Both the position numbers and the translations under genes were made by a program. Positions 45,807 through 56,200 of a DNA stretch of 64,000 bases are shown here, one piece after another. Origin of the DNA: Flavihumibacter solisilvae (GTDB lineage Bacteria > Bacteroidota > Bacteroidia > Chitinophagales > Chitinophagaceae); assembly GCF_000814475.1 (NCBI RefSeq), contig NZ_JSVC01000015.1, positions 124,001-188,000 on the forward strand, given 5' to 3'. The notes beneath the pieces were generated by a model. The model saw only the letters and a list, made by a program, of their open reading frames with translations, searched no databases and was not told the origin of the DNA. Positions within the stretch are counted from its first letter, which is position 1. The number at the start of each line of letters is the position of its first letter.

Positions 45807-47447
45807 TCAGACCTTGTTAGTCCCAGGTTTGATGTCAATTGTTTCAGCGCCCCCCGGCCAGGTCAGTTTCAACTTCAGGGGAATAGTTGATTCGATCCGG
45901 ATTTGTGGTCTCTGCTTCGGATTGGTTCGCGCGGCACAGTGGAAAGTGAGTAACCCGTCTTTCCCAAGGGGGTACCTTTCTATCCCATGCTCGTCAGTAA
46001 GCCGCACATCCCAATTGATCTGCTGTTGCTGAAGGTTGGACGTAATTCCGAATATGCATTCAAACATTATGGAAATCGGTACAAGGCCGGTCCACCCGAT
46101 AAATTCAGGCCTTGCCAGGAAGCCGGGGCTGGTAGTTTCCGGTGCGTAATATTCAAAGAAGGTACCGGTGTCCTTAAACACCTGGCCTACCTGCTGGTGA
46201 TGTTTTATGGCAAGATCAAATGCCTGCGCATGAAAGTTTTTATTCCTCAATCCCGATATCACCATATAGTTGGTGGGTGCCCAGACGCCTCCCTGCCAGT
46301 AGCGGCCGTCTGCCTGGTATTTCTCATGATCGGCAGGTATTGATGGAATCGGGTGTTTTCGTGCAAAGGTTTTAGGGTCATTTAGGTGAGCCACAAATCG
46401 TTTGAGTTCCTCCGGCTCCAGAACATCTGTCCATAGTGCCCAGTAGGCCCCAATGCTTTTTAAGGTACCAAGACTGCCATCGGCATAACGGTCATACAGG
46501 AACGCGGTTTTCGGGTCCCATAACTTTTCCCGGATGTATTTTTTCAGGAATTTGGTTTCCTCTTCGATATCTTCTATTTCCTGCCAGCGTTCCGTATAAA
46601 AGCCGAAATCTATCAGGATCTTCCCGATATACAATTGCTGAAGGCAGGTGTCGAGCCAGGTCATATGCCCGTTCGAATAGATCGGGTTATATTTCTTCTG
46701 CACCCTCGGTTGGTTATCCATACCGGTGCCCCATCCGCTCGACCAATAGGAACCATCCTGCCAGGTCCTGTTCAGGCCCAGCCATTGGTAGTAGGCGCAG
46801 AGTACGGGGAAGATTTTATGAATACGGTTCAGGTCACCGAATTGCCTGTAATATTCCAGTTCACTCCACGGGATCAGGTTTGGGCCCGTACTCGTAGGAT
46901 CATACCGGTGGAAGCAATCGCCTCCTGTTTCTCCCCAGATCTCACGGCAAATAAATCCATCAGGATGTTGCTTTGCATAAAAGTTGTTTAATGTCTGCTG
47001 GAAAGGATATGCCCTTGAACCATACCTGGCGAACATGGTAATAAATGTGGAATCCCACATAAAAATATTCCCATTGTATGCAGTGTCGATATAGGAGCAA
47101 ATAAAACCTGAATCTTTTGCGGGTGCCTTGATATTTTTGAATGCGATCTCCCAGGCTTTCCAGTACATTTCGATAGCAAGGTCGTTTCCTTTCCAGGTGG
47201 GCAATGGCAACAGTTCCTTCGCCTGGGAAAACGGTGGTGCCGCTATAACGCTCGTATCTGCGCCACGAAATTCATTCTCAGTTACGAAGATGTTTTTTAT
47301 GTAGGTATTCTTGTATTCGGACTGAATGTCTGCATCGGGTAATTTTTCTGCGGGCGACTTTGTGCCAGCTTTAAGTGCAGCATTTGGTACAGCGGCAGAT
47401 GCTGCGATGAGTGCAGTATTTCTCAAAAACTTTCGACGCGAATCCAT
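45807..47447 (-). CDS. Tat-exported MGH1-like six-hairpin glycosidase (GH63/trehalase-like)
   Basis: A 546-residue enzyme with a twin-arginine signal (MDSRRKFLRNTALIAASAAVP). The (alpha/alpha)6 barrel shows IDTAYNGNIFMWDSTFITMFARYGSRAYPFQQTLNNFYAKQHPDGFICREIWG (about residues 120-172), YWSSGWGTGMDNQPR (about 232-246) and GRYWQGGVWAPTNYMVISGLR (about 380-400). These resemble mannosylglycerate hydrolase (MGH1)/GH63 proteins. It probably cleaves an alpha-linked disaccharide or oligosaccharide in the periplasm. A two-block element like that of the SusCD/ROK region lies before it, so it may share the XylR-like regulator encoded 10 kb away. Confidence 0.83.
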   Translation of the reverse strand: MDSRRKFLRNTALIAASAAVPNAALKAGTKSPAEKLPDADIQSEYKNTYIKNIFVTENEFRGADTSVIAAPPFSQAKELLPLPTWKGNDLAIEMYWKAWEIAFKNIKAPAKDSGFICSYIDTAYNGNIFMWDSTFITMFARYGSRAYPFQQTLNNFYAKQHPDGFICREIWGETGGDCFHRYDPTSTGPNLIPWSELEYYRQFGDLNRIHKIFPVLCAYYQWLGLNRTWQDGSYWSSGWGTGMDNQPRVQKKYNPIYSNGHMTWLDTCLQQLYIGKILIDFGFYTERWQEIEDIEEETKFLKKYIREKLWDPKTAFLYDRYADGSLGTLKSIGAYWALWTDVLEPEELKRFVAHLNDPKTFARKHPIPSIPADHEKYQADGRYWQGGVWAPTNYMVISGLRNKNFHAQAFDLAIKHHQQVGQVFKDTGTFFEYYAPETTSPGFLARPEFIGWTGLVPISIMFECIFGITSNLQQQQINWDVRLTDEHGIERYPLGKDGLLTFHCAARTNPKQRPQIRIESTIPLKLKLTWPGGAETIDIKPGTNKV

Positions 47448-47509
47448 GAGTCTGAATATTTAAAGTAAACTAAGATATTATGGGCGTATTCTGCAATGTG
47501 GTGGAAAAA

Positions 47510-47573
47510 CGTAAATTAATCCTCAAATTACGTCCGGCAAAACCTGCACGTTGATTATTGCGTTAAATTGATG
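47510..47573. promoter_or_regulatory. Two-block operator B (candidate XylR-type site)
   Basis: Block 1 (47510-47533) contains AATCCTCAAA; block 2 (47554-47573) begins ATTATTGCG. Both blocks match operator A at 56209-56270, with block starts 44 and 43 bp apart. The element lies about 60 bp before the MGH1-like gene on the minus side and overlaps the first possible start (47568-47573) of the VCBS gene. Confidence 0.55.
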
Positions 47574-47591
47574 CGTTATAACCAGAATACA

Positions 47592-50500
47592 ATGCGCAGC
47601 TTCGTTTTGACCGCTTTCTTGTTTGCCTGCGTGGCAGCCATTCCAGGTTGCAGCGACAATGGAAAAAATAAACCGCTTTTTGAACAGCTTCCTTCGGGCA
47701 GAACGGGAATAGATTTCTCCAATGAAATAAGAGAAGACGAAAAACTTAACATCCTCACATTCGAATACTTTTATAACGGCGCCGGTGTTGGTATCGGTGA
47801 TTTTAACAACGATAGCCTGCCTGATGTTTTTTTCAGTTCAAATATGGGTAAAAGCAGGCTTTACCTGAATGAAGGCGATTTCAGGTTCAGGGATATTACG
47901 GAAGCAAGCGGAATTAATACGGAGGGGAAATGGGCAACCGGTGTTTCTGTTGTTGATATCAACCAGGATGGCTTCAGTGATATTTACCTTTCTTTTGCCG
48001 GTCCTCACGAAGCTGGAAAGCGTGCGAATGCTTTTTATATAAATAACCGGGATAACTCATTCACCGATAGGGCTGCAGCTTACGGCCTTGCCGATACCGG
48101 GCATAGTGTGCAGGCTGTGTTCTTCGACTATGACCGCGATTCCGATCTTGACATGTACCTGCTTACCAACATCACCGACGAAACAGGTCCCAATATCATC
48201 CGCCCGAAACGGAACAATGGCGAAATGGCCAATACCGACAGGCTTTACAGGAATAATGGTAATGAAACTTTTACCAATGTTTCGAGAGATGCAGGCATTA
48301 CGCATGAAGGTTATGGTCTCGGTGTTGCAGTGTGTGATTTCAATACTGACGGATGGCCGGATCTTTTTGTTTCCAATGACTATGTTTCCAATGACCTCCT
48401 GTACATCAATAATTGCGATGGCACATTTTCCGAAAGATCTTCAGCTGCGTTCAGGCATACGAGTTATTCGGCAATGGGTAATGATGTTGCTGATATGAAC
48501 AACGACGGGAAACCGGATATAATTGAAGTGGATATGCTTCCACCTGACAATTTCAGGTCAAAGCTGATGCTGGGTGCGACCAACCACGACCGCTATCGTT
48601 CCGAGATCCAATACGGCTACGCTCCGCAGTTTATGCGAAATACACTGCAACTTAACCAGGGTGCCGGACCGGGCCAGTTGCCAGCATTCAGTGAGATTTC
48701 CATGTTGTCGGGCGTAGCGGCCACTGACTGGAGCTGGAGTCCGCTGTTCGCTGATTTTGACAATGACGGTTGGAAGGATCTGATGATCACTAACGGTTAT
48801 CCCCGCGACATTACCAACCGGGATTTTATCAGTTACAGGGCACAGAATTTCATGCAGGAAAATAGCGCGGAGAGCCAGCAGGAAAAATGGTTCGCAGCTC
48901 TTCAGCAACTTGACGGAGCCTTATTGCACAGCTTCCTTTTTCAGAATAAGAAAGACCTGACTTATAAAGACGTGTCAGCAGAATGGGGGTTTAATACAAG
49001 TGCCTATTCCAGCGGTGCAGCATATGCAGACCTTGACCGTGATGGCGACCTGGACCTTATTATAGTTAATACCGGCAAACCGGCCGGCATTTACAGGAAT
49101 AATGCAGAGACTTTAATTAAGAATCATTTTCTCGGTATTAACCTGGCTGGACCTGCCGGGAATATCGAAGGTTACGGAGCCAGGATCAAAGTATTTGCTG
49201 ATAGTCTTTCCATTTACCAGGAGCAGTATCCCGTGAGGGGATATCAATCCACCGTTGAATCAACAATTCACCTGGGCCTGGGCAAAAATAAAACCGCAGA
49301 CTCAGTTATAGTTTTGTGGCCGGATGGAAAAATGTCAAGACTGCTTAATGTGCTGGCGAACCAGGTAATCAGCGTTAAATATTCAGATGCTGTTTTACCT
49401 GAACCGAAGCCTGTAATGATTGCAACTCCGTTATTTGAAAACGCAAACCAAAAGTATGGGATCCAATTCCGGCATGCAGAGTCACCCTATACCGATTTCA
49501 ATATACAGCCTCTCCTGCCGCACAAATTTTCCCAAAGCGGTCCCGGAATCACTGTGGGCGATATGAACGGTGATGGGTTGGATGATTTTTTTGTTGGCGG
49601 CGCCTATCACCAGTCGGGGCAATTGTTTTTCCAGCAGGCTAATGGAAAGTTTCTTCCGCGTAAACTCGATAGCGATCGGAAACAGGAGGAAGATCTCGGC
49701 GTTTTGTTATTTGATGCGGACAAAGACCGGGACCTGGATCTGTATATCGTTAGCGGAGGAAACGAGTTTGAAGCTGGTTCCAGGTATTACCAGGACAGGT
49801 TGTATAAAAACAACGGCAAGGGCACATTCACCCGCGACTCACTTGCTTTGCCAAAGGAAACATCCAGCGGGTCATGCGTTGTGGCTACGGATTTTGACCT
49901 TGATGGCGATCTTGATCTTTTTGTCGGCGGAAAGATCATCCCGCAGCATTACCCGGATGGTGGCGTGAGCAGGCTGCTGGAAAACAACGGCGGCCGGTTT
50001 ACAGATGTTACGGATGCAAAAGCACCGGGGCTAAAAAACATCGGTATGGTTAATGCCGCGATCTGGTCCGATGTCAATAATGACCAGCGGCCCGATCTTG
50101 TTTTGGCAGGGGAGTGGATGCCCATTACTGTTTTCATCAATGAACATACTCGCTTTACAAATGCTACAACTTCGTTTGGTCTTGATCATACGGTAGGATG
50201 GTGGAACAGCATCCAGGCAGGTGATTTTAACCAGGACGGCAAAACTGATTTTATTGCCGGAAACCTTGGCAGCAACAGCCGCTATACTACCAATGATAAA
50301 CACCCCTTAAGTATCTACATTAATGACTTTGGAAATATTGGTAACCGCAACCCGATTATTACCGTTAACGACAGCGGCGTTGGTTATCCCATACATCCAA
50401 GGGATGACCTGATGATGCAACTGCCAGGCTTAAGGAAGAAGTTTCCTCTTTATGCGGATTATGCAAAAGCCAGGATCACTGACCTTTTTACTGCTGATCA

Positions 50501-51095
50501 ATTGCAAAAGGCAAAATCAATACGGGCGAATACTTTCCAGACTGTTCAACTGGTTAATAATGGCGACAAGCCATGGACCATTCACCCTTTATGCGTTGAA
50601 GCGCAGTTTGCGCCCATCTTCGGAATCCTGGTGAACGATTTTGATACTGATGGTTTTGATGATGTGCTGCTTACCGGTAATTTTTATGGGGCTGAAGTAA
50701 TAAACGGGCAATACGATGCATTCAAGGGCCTTTTTCTGAAAGGAAAACCTGGCGGTGGTTTTACAGTCGCTGCGAATGATTTCCGGATGGAAGGTGATGG
50801 TAAAGGTCTTGCAGAAATCCTGGTGAAGAACAGGTCACTGGTACTGGCTGCCACAAATAATGACACACTTAGTGTTTTCGAGCAAAAGCCGGTGCAGTCC
50901 AAAAGAACAGAAAAACTGCATAATGATGATGCCTGGGCAATTTTACATTTCCAAAATGGAAAGACCGCCAGGAAAGAGTTCTATTATGGGTCTGGTTACC
51001 TCTCCTCATCTGGCAGGTATCTTCATATTCCGGCAAATGTAAAGGCAGTTGAAGTGTACAACTCAAAGGGTGTAAAAAGAAGCTTAGTGTTGTGA
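47592..51095 (+). CDS. VCBS/FG-GAP-repeat lipoprotein with ASPIC/UnbV domain
   Basis: About 1,167 residues from the ATG at 47592, chosen because a lipoprotein signal begins there (MRSFVLTAFLFACVAAIPGC) and because earlier starts (47568, 47571) lie inside the operator. The body is a seven-bladed-propeller type repeat protein with many calcium-binding loops (for example VGIGDFNNDSLPDVFFS, VSVVDINQDGFSDIYLS, LADFDNDGWKDLMITNGY). An ASPIC/UnbV domain lies at about 510-600 (NHFLGINLAGPAGNIEGYGARIKV...). A second propeller follows. These large surface lipoproteins often bind glycans and accompany SusCD loci. It overlaps the end of the convergent lipoprotein gene by 12 bp. Confidence 0.85.
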   Translation: MRSFVLTAFLFACVAAIPGCSDNGKNKPLFEQLPSGRTGIDFSNEIREDEKLNILTFEYFYNGAGVGIGDFNNDSLPDVFFSSNMGKSRLYLNEGDFRFRDITEASGINTEGKWATGVSVVDINQDGFSDIYLSFAGPHEAGKRANAFYINNRDNSFTDRAAAYGLADTGHSVQAVFFDYDRDSDLDMYLLTNITDETGPNIIRPKRNNGEMANTDRLYRNNGNETFTNVSRDAGITHEGYGLGVAVCDFNTDGWPDLFVSNDYVSNDLLYINNCDGTFSERSSAAFRHTSYSAMGNDVADMNNDGKPDIIEVDMLPPDNFRSKLMLGATNHDRYRSEIQYGYAPQFMRNTLQLNQGAGPGQLPAFSEISMLSGVAATDWSWSPLFADFDNDGWKDLMITNGYPRDITNRDFISYRAQNFMQENSAESQQEKWFAALQQLDGALLHSFLFQNKKDLTYKDVSAEWGFNTSAYSSGAAYADLDRDGDLDLIIVNTGKPAGIYRNNAETLIKNHFLGINLAGPAGNIEGYGARIKVFADSLSIYQEQYPVRGYQSTVESTIHLGLGKNKTADSVIVLWPDGKMSRLLNVLANQVISVKYSDAVLPEPKPVMIATPLFENANQKYGIQFRHAESPYTDFNIQPLLPHKFSQSGPGITVGDMNGDGLDDFFVGGAYHQSGQLFFQQANGKFLPRKLDSDRKQEEDLGVLLFDADKDRDLDLYIVSGGNEFEAGSRYYQDRLYKNNGKGTFTRDSLALPKETSSGSCVVATDFDLDGDLDLFVGGKIIPQHYPDGGVSRLLENNGGRFTDVTDAKAPGLKNIGMVNAAIWSDVNNDQRPDLVLAGEWMPITVFINEHTRFTNATTSFGLDHTVGWWNSIQAGDFNQDGKTDFIAGNLGSNSRYTTNDKHPLSIYINDFGNIGNRNPIITVNDSGVGYPIHPRDDLMMQLPGLRKKFPLYADYAKARITDLFTADQLQKAKSIRANTFQTVQLVNNGDKPWTIHPLCVEAQFAPIFGILVNDFDTDGFDDVLLTGNFYGAEVINGQYDAFKGLFLKGKPGGGFTVAANDFRMEGDGKGLAEILVKNRSLVLAATNNDTLSVFEQKPVQSKRTEKLHNDDAWAILHFQNGKTARKEFYYGSGYLSSSGRYLHIPANVKAVEVYNSKGVKRSLVL

Positions 51096-51509
51096 TGCAG
51101 TTGAATCGATCCGCGTAAAGTAACGGATTTCATAACGCACCTGGTTTTTTCCACTGAATAGCGGTTGTTTGTTTTTCTTAAGGGCCATTCTTTGCTGATC
51201 GATATGGAGTATAATGAATTCTCCTGATGGTCCCCCGGTTGTTTCAGAGATGGATAAAATGGAGTCGTTGCATGCGTACCTGTATTCCAATTGTTCACCC
51301 ATTCCCTTTCTCAATACAGTCTTGTTCTTCCTGTATTCGTAAACTTCTTTGGGATACGGATTTTTATTAGTGAAGCCGAAGCCGTTGTAGTTGTCGTAGA
51401 TGGAATCCATTTGCCAGCTGCCAACTATTTTGACTTCTGCCGGCTGGTCACAGGCTCCCAGTGCAAGCAATGCAAAGAGAGCGGATGATAATATTAATCC
51501 CTTCATCAA
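51084..51509 (-). CDS. Small lipoprotein, lipocalin-like, function unknown
   Basis: A 141-residue lipoprotein (lipobox LGAC, Cys about residue 20). GSWQMDSIYDNYNGFGF (about 31-47) is the typical start of a lipocalin-like small beta barrel, followed by strands such as TVLRKGMGEQLEYRYACNDSILSISE. It is the last gene before the SusCD terminator on the same strand. No function can be assigned. Confidence 0.65.
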   Translation of the reverse strand: MMKGLILSSALFALLALGACDQPAEVKIVGSWQMDSIYDNYNGFGFTNKNPYPKEVYEYRKNKTVLRKGMGEQLEYRYACNDSILSISETTGGPSGEFIILHIDQQRMALKKNKQPLFSGKNQVRYEIRYFTRIDSTASQH

Positions 51510-51525
51510 AATTCAGAATTTGTAT

Positions 51526-51579
51526 AAAAAATGATCCCGGCAACCTTACATGGTTAAAGTAGTAAAGTTACCGGGATCA
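51526..51579 (-). terminator. Intrinsic terminator of the SusCD operon
   Basis: Stem TGATCCCGG/CCGGGATCA (51532-51540 and 51571-51579) with a run of six T on the minus strand (51526-51531). It ends the SusC-SusD transcript. Confidence 0.75.
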
Positions 51580-51594
51580 CATTTATTTAGATGA

Positions 51595-53043
51595 TTATCT
51601 GAAATCGGGGTTTTGCTCCAGTACCCCATTGCTCAGGTCGATCTGGCGCTGTGGGATCGGGAACAAATAGTTTTTAGGACGCTGGAAATTCCTTGCTGGT
51701 TTCCATTGGCCACGTGCCTTCGCGTAATGCGCTTTCAGGTCAATGATTCCGGCGCGGTCCCAACGCATCAGGTCCTGGTGGCGTTCATTTTCTCCCGCCA
51801 GTTCAACCCTTCTCTCATGGATCAACTGGGTCATGGTAGCATTTGAAATATCTGCCAGGCCATTACGGCTTCTGACTGCATTTATCTCTGCATCCCCGTT
51901 TGCGCCGGACCTGATCTTAGCTTCCGCAACAAGCAGGTATACATCTGATGCACGCAGCATAATAATGTTCATGTTGTTGTCCAATCCTCCATCTGGTCTC
52001 CAGTTAACATATTTCCTGAAGAAGTATCCTGTGTTGGTTAATCCTGGTGGAACGGGCTGTAGTCCACCGTTAGACTCTCCTGCATCGATCATGTCACCCA
52101 CTTTCGCCAGGGTGTAAGTCAGTCGTTCGTCATCTGCTTCAAATTCGTCAGCGAGGTCCTTGATTGGTTCGTTAAAACCCCAGCCACCCCAGGGACGTGG
52201 TGCCGAGTAAATCGAGGTTACGTTTTCCGTCCAGCCGTCTGTACACTGGATGGAGAACAGGACTTCCGGGTTGTTCTTTGTTTCAGGCGCAAAATTGTCT
52301 CCGAAACTTGCGGCCAAAGGATATGGACCTGTGATGACTTTGTTCCCTGTTTCGATTGCTTTTGGCCAGTTCTCCTGGTAAACATAAAACTTGGTAAGGT
52401 AGCCCCAGGCTGAACCTTTCGTTGCCCTGCCGAGATCGGCCTCATCGTATTGCAGTTCCAGTGATTCTGCCGCCGCGGTCAGGTCGGCTTCGATTAGTGC
52501 TTTAATTTCGTCAGCCGTAGCTTTAGGGACATTGTAATTATTGGCCAGCACGTTTTCCTCGGTGATCAGGGGAACCTGGCCGTAAATGCGGTAGAAATGC
52601 CAGTAGATGAAACCACGCATGAAGTGCGCTTCGCCAAGTATTCTTCTTTTCAAGCCCTCATCCATCTGGATCTTCGGTACATTAATGAGGATGGCGTTGG
52701 CACGGGAAACCACTTCATATTTTCTCGCCCAGCTGTCATTTAACTGTGGGTTGCTTGGTTCGTACGTAAATTCTTCTATTGCCTGGTCTTCGGGGTGGTC
52801 ACCGGCGCGCCACTGGTCGTCGGAACAAATGTCCCAGGTCTGTTCGGTATGGGCGAACATATATTCGTCGCCGAGAAAAGAATACAGCGCATTGGATGCG
52901 GCTATCGCATCATCGGCATTGCGCCAGAAATCTTCGGAAGTGGATTGTCCATATGGCGGAGAGTCCAGGATGTTCTTTTTGCAACCGGACATGGAGGCTA
53001 TTGTGAGGAGAACAAGTCCACTTTTTATAATGATATTTTTCAT
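51595..53043 (-). CDS. SusD/RagB-family substrate-binding lipoprotein
   Basis: A 482-residue lipoprotein (lipobox MSGC, Cys about residue 21) starting CKKNILDSPPYGQSTSEDFWRN. The helical body includes EAHFMRGFIYWHFYRIYGQVPLITEEN (about 137-163) and the C-terminal signature RSRNGLADISNATMTQLIHERRVELAGENERHQDLMRWDR (about 388-427). It ends with FPIPQRQIDLSNGVLEQNPDF, typical of the group. It lies 16 bp after the SusC gene and binds a saccharide for it. Its operator region is shared with the divergent ROK gene. Confidence 0.95.
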   Translation of the reverse strand: MKNIIIKSGLVLLTIASMSGCKKNILDSPPYGQSTSEDFWRNADDAIAASNALYSFLGDEYMFAHTEQTWDICSDDQWRAGDHPEDQAIEEFTYEPSNPQLNDSWARKYEVVSRANAILINVPKIQMDEGLKRRILGEAHFMRGFIYWHFYRIYGQVPLITEENVLANNYNVPKATADEIKALIEADLTAAAESLELQYDEADLGRATKGSAWGYLTKFYVYQENWPKAIETGNKVITGPYPLAASFGDNFAPETKNNPEVLFSIQCTDGWTENVTSIYSAPRPWGGWGFNEPIKDLADEFEADDERLTYTLAKVGDMIDAGESNGGLQPVPPGLTNTGYFFRKYVNWRPDGGLDNNMNIIMLRASDVYLLVAEAKIRSGANGDAEINAVRSRNGLADISNATMTQLIHERRVELAGENERHQDLMRWDRAGIIDLKAHYAKARGQWKPARNFQRPKNYLFPIPQRQIDLSNGVLEQNPDFR

Positions 53044-53059
53044 GTTGCTTCTTTAATCG

Positions 53060-56000
53060 TTAAAATGTGATATTGGCGCCAAAGATCCAGGTACGTGATT
53101 GTGGGTACTGTGCATAGTCCACGTTGATCTGCTTGTTGCCGTCAATGTAACCCAGTTCAGGATCGAGGCCTGAGTAATCGGTAATCGTAAATACGTTCTG
53201 GCCGGTCACATAAAACCTCAGGCGGCTTATTCCGATGTTCTTTGTCAGCCTCTCACTCAACGTATAACCAATTACCAGGTTTTTAAGCCTGAAGAAATCA
53301 CCTTTTTCCACGAACATGTCAGAAGTGCGGTAGTTGCGGTTATTCCTCTTGGTTGTCATCCGCGGAATGGAGTTGCTGGTGTTTGGACCTGACCAGCGAT
53401 TCACTGTCTCCTCATACATGTTGAATGAATAGGTTGGATCAAGGCCCTGCATCCTGTCGGCATTGTAAATTTCCAACCCGGCATTTCCAAGGAAGAACAG
53501 GGAGAGATCAAATCCTTTGTAACCGAAGTCCGCATTGAGGCCGTACACTACTGAAGGGTGTGGGCTTCCCAGTTTCACCCGGTCTTTATCATCGATCAGT
53601 CCATCTCCGTTGGTATCAATAAAACGGACGTCACCTGGTTCAATCAGCCCGTCCAGTCTCCTTGAATCGTTGGCAATATTGGGATCTTTGGCGATGTCTT
53701 CTGCTGTCTGGTACAACCCGTTGGTTCTCCAGCCCCAGAAAATGCTCATGGGCTCACCCTCGTATGTGCGGGAGATTTCTTCATTGGGGCGACCGTATGT
53801 TTGTGAACCAATGAAATTACCTTCATACAACTTGATCACTTTGTTCTTGATGAAAGAAGCATTTCCACTGATATTATAAGTGAATTCTCCTTTGTTGTTG
53901 CGGTATGCCAGGTCTATCTCAAGACCGCTGTTCTTCAGTATTCCGACATTCTGGTCGGGAATGGCTAAGGTTCCGACTGTTCCGATAGTTGGTGGTGACA
54001 GCAGCATGTCCTCTGTCCTCTTATCGAAATAGTTTAATGAAACACTAAAGCTGTTATTGAAGAGTTCTGCATTCAAACCGATATTAGTCATCTCTGCAGT
54101 TTCCCATGAGATGTTCGGGTTAGGAAGGCGGGTTTGGGCAGCTGCTACTACCGTATTGTTGTTGAAAGAATACCTTCCACCGCTGCCTATGAGTGCCAGG
54201 TATTGCAGTCCTGTCACATTCTGGTTACCCAGCTGGCCCCAGCCTCCTGTAAGTTTCAGGTCATTGATGAATCCGACATTGAAGAATTTCTCTTCGGAGA
54301 TCCTCCAGCCGGCTGAGAACGCCGGGAAGTAACCCCATTTGTTGCCCTCTGCAAATTTGGACGAACCATCTGCCCTGAAGGTCGCAGTAAACAGGTAACG
54401 CCTGTCAAAGTCGTAGTTGATCCTTCCGAATGCAGATTGCAGTGCGTCATAATAGCGGTTGCCGGCAATGCTGTTGAGTGACTGGCCAGCATCAAAATAG
54501 CGTTGTTTCGGATCTTCATTCAGGAAGTCGCGCTTGCTGGCAGAGAACAAGTCGCCGTCGAAGGTCTGGGCGGTATAACCTCCGACAACATCCAGCTTAT
54601 GTTTGCCGGCGAATATGTTGCTGTATGTCAGGAAATATTCGCCAAGCAGTGAGTATGATTCGCTGAAGCTTTTGCTAAGTGAGTTGTTGTTTGTTGTACG
54701 GGTCTGATCGGTAACAATTATGCTGAAATTGCGTCCTGTATAATGGTTCCCGTCGAGCCCCAGGTTCACTTTGAACTTCAGGCCTTTTGCTATCTGGTAC
54801 TCTGCATTGAGGTTACCCAGAAGGCGAGTGTTAACGTTTGATGCATCGTTTGCATGCGCAGTAAAGATGGGGTTGTTGATGTCTCCATATTCGTTGGAAG
54901 CTTTTGATGTTCCCCATGAACCGTCTTCATATTTTACTGGTATGAAGGGCATGAAGCGAATAGCGCTCCAGATCAGGCCGTCCTGTGCTGAGGTGGTGTT
55001 CAGGGCATTGTCATCAGAACGTGTCAATTGAAGGCTCTGGCCAATCTTCAGTCTTTTTCCCACCCGGTGGTCGGAGTTAAGGCGAAGACTATACCGTTTG
55101 AAATAGGAATTGGTGATTATTCCTTTCTCATCGTAATATCCCCCGGATAGCATAAATGACGATTTGGCTGAACCACCGCTGAGTGAAACATCCACGTTGT
55201 AAACTTTCCCGGTTTCGAACAGTTCATCCTGCCAGTTCGTGCGTTGAGTTGAATTGGATGGATCATCCCATACCGGGTTCATGTCGATTCCATCATTGGT
55301 ATACCGCTCTCTTTTTAACTCTACCAGTGTAGGGGCATCCAGCATGTCTATCGTTTTGCGGGCGTCTGAAAAGCCGCCATATGCATTGATGGAAATCTTA
55401 TTTGGCTGCTCGAATCCGCCCCGTTTTGTCGTAACGATCACAACGCCGTTTGCTGCCCGTGTTCCATATATGGCCGAAGCCGAGGCATCCTTCAGCACTT
55501 CCACGGAAGCAATGTCGTTTGGGTTTACAGAGTTCAGGTTCCCCGCCGGTACACCGTCAATTACAATCAGCGGATCAGCATTGTTAATGGTGCCCGTACC
55601 ACGGATCCTGATAGATCCGGAGTTTCCGGGGCTTCCTCCATTCCTGACCACATTCACACCTGCAGTTCTTCCCTGCAATGCCTGTGTGGCACCGGATACG
55701 GGCAGGTTTTGAAACTCGTCTCCTTTAATGGATGCGACAGCTCCTGTGACATCGCGTTTTGCCTGGGTACCATACCCGACAACCACAACTTCTGTGAGTC
55801 GCGTTGAGCCCGTGGCAAGGGTTACATCAATTGTTGATCTTCCATTAATCAGGACTTCCGATGCGGCATAGCCCGTACTGGAAAATACCAGCACAGAATC
55901 GCCAGGCGATACAGGGACATTATAGACCCCGTCGGTATTGGAAACCGTGCCTCGTGTCGTGCCTTTAATGGTCACATTCACATGGGGAATCGCGCGTCCC

Positions 56001-56119
56001 GCGCTGTCTGTGATTTTGCCGGTGACGGCAGATTGTGCATACGAAACTGTAGCAGTGGCAATGGTTATGATAAGGGCTAATGCAGACCTTATCAGGTGAG
56101 TAAATTTCATAATTCTCAT
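53060..56119 (-). CDS. SusC/RagA-type TonB-linked outer membrane transporter
   Basis: A 1,019-residue receptor. Signal peptide (ends VSYAQS), carboxypeptidase-regulatory-like domain (TGKITDSAGRAIPHVNVTIKGTT, about residues 33-55), SusC motif EVVVVGYGTQAKRDVTGAVASI (about 111-132), plug and barrel ending RTWIFGANITF. It has no STN domain, and regulation is probably by the divergent XylR-like regulator rather than by sigma/FecR. With SusD it would import an oligosaccharide; the neighbouring glycosidase and ROK kinase fit a sugar system. Confidence 0.95.
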   Translation of the reverse strand: MRIMKFTHLIRSALALIITIATATVSYAQSAVTGKITDSAGRAIPHVNVTIKGTTRGTVSNTDGVYNVPVSPGDSVLVFSSTGYAASEVLINGRSTIDVTLATGSTRLTEVVVVGYGTQAKRDVTGAVASIKGDEFQNLPVSGATQALQGRTAGVNVVRNGGSPGNSGSIRIRGTGTINNADPLIVIDGVPAGNLNSVNPNDIASVEVLKDASASAIYGTRAANGVVIVTTKRGGFEQPNKISINAYGGFSDARKTIDMLDAPTLVELKRERYTNDGIDMNPVWDDPSNSTQRTNWQDELFETGKVYNVDVSLSGGSAKSSFMLSGGYYDEKGIITNSYFKRYSLRLNSDHRVGKRLKIGQSLQLTRSDDNALNTTSAQDGLIWSAIRFMPFIPVKYEDGSWGTSKASNEYGDINNPIFTAHANDASNVNTRLLGNLNAEYQIAKGLKFKVNLGLDGNHYTGRNFSIIVTDQTRTTNNNSLSKSFSESYSLLGEYFLTYSNIFAGKHKLDVVGGYTAQTFDGDLFSASKRDFLNEDPKQRYFDAGQSLNSIAGNRYYDALQSAFGRINYDFDRRYLFTATFRADGSSKFAEGNKWGYFPAFSAGWRISEEKFFNVGFINDLKLTGGWGQLGNQNVTGLQYLALIGSGGRYSFNNNTVVAAAQTRLPNPNISWETAEMTNIGLNAELFNNSFSVSLNYFDKRTEDMLLSPPTIGTVGTLAIPDQNVGILKNSGLEIDLAYRNNKGEFTYNISGNASFIKNKVIKLYEGNFIGSQTYGRPNEEISRTYEGEPMSIFWGWRTNGLYQTAEDIAKDPNIANDSRRLDGLIEPGDVRFIDTNGDGLIDDKDRVKLGSPHPSVVYGLNADFGYKGFDLSLFFLGNAGLEIYNADRMQGLDPTYSFNMYEETVNRWSGPNTSNSIPRMTTKRNNRNYRTSDMFVEKGDFFRLKNLVIGYTLSERLTKNIGISRLRFYVTGQNVFTITDYSGLDPELGYIDGNKQINVDYAQYPQSRTWIFGANITF

Positions 56120-56200
56120 ATTAGTCAGTTAATCTGGTGGGGGCACATAGTATGGCAAACTACCTGCCTAAAGGTAGAGTTACGGATCATTAGGCCGGTA

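Noticed and set aside
51084-51095. 12-bp overlap of the VCBS and small lipoprotein genes as a fusion or frameshift
   Set aside because: The genes are convergent and both ends are natural stop codons, so this is a tail-to-tail overlap only.
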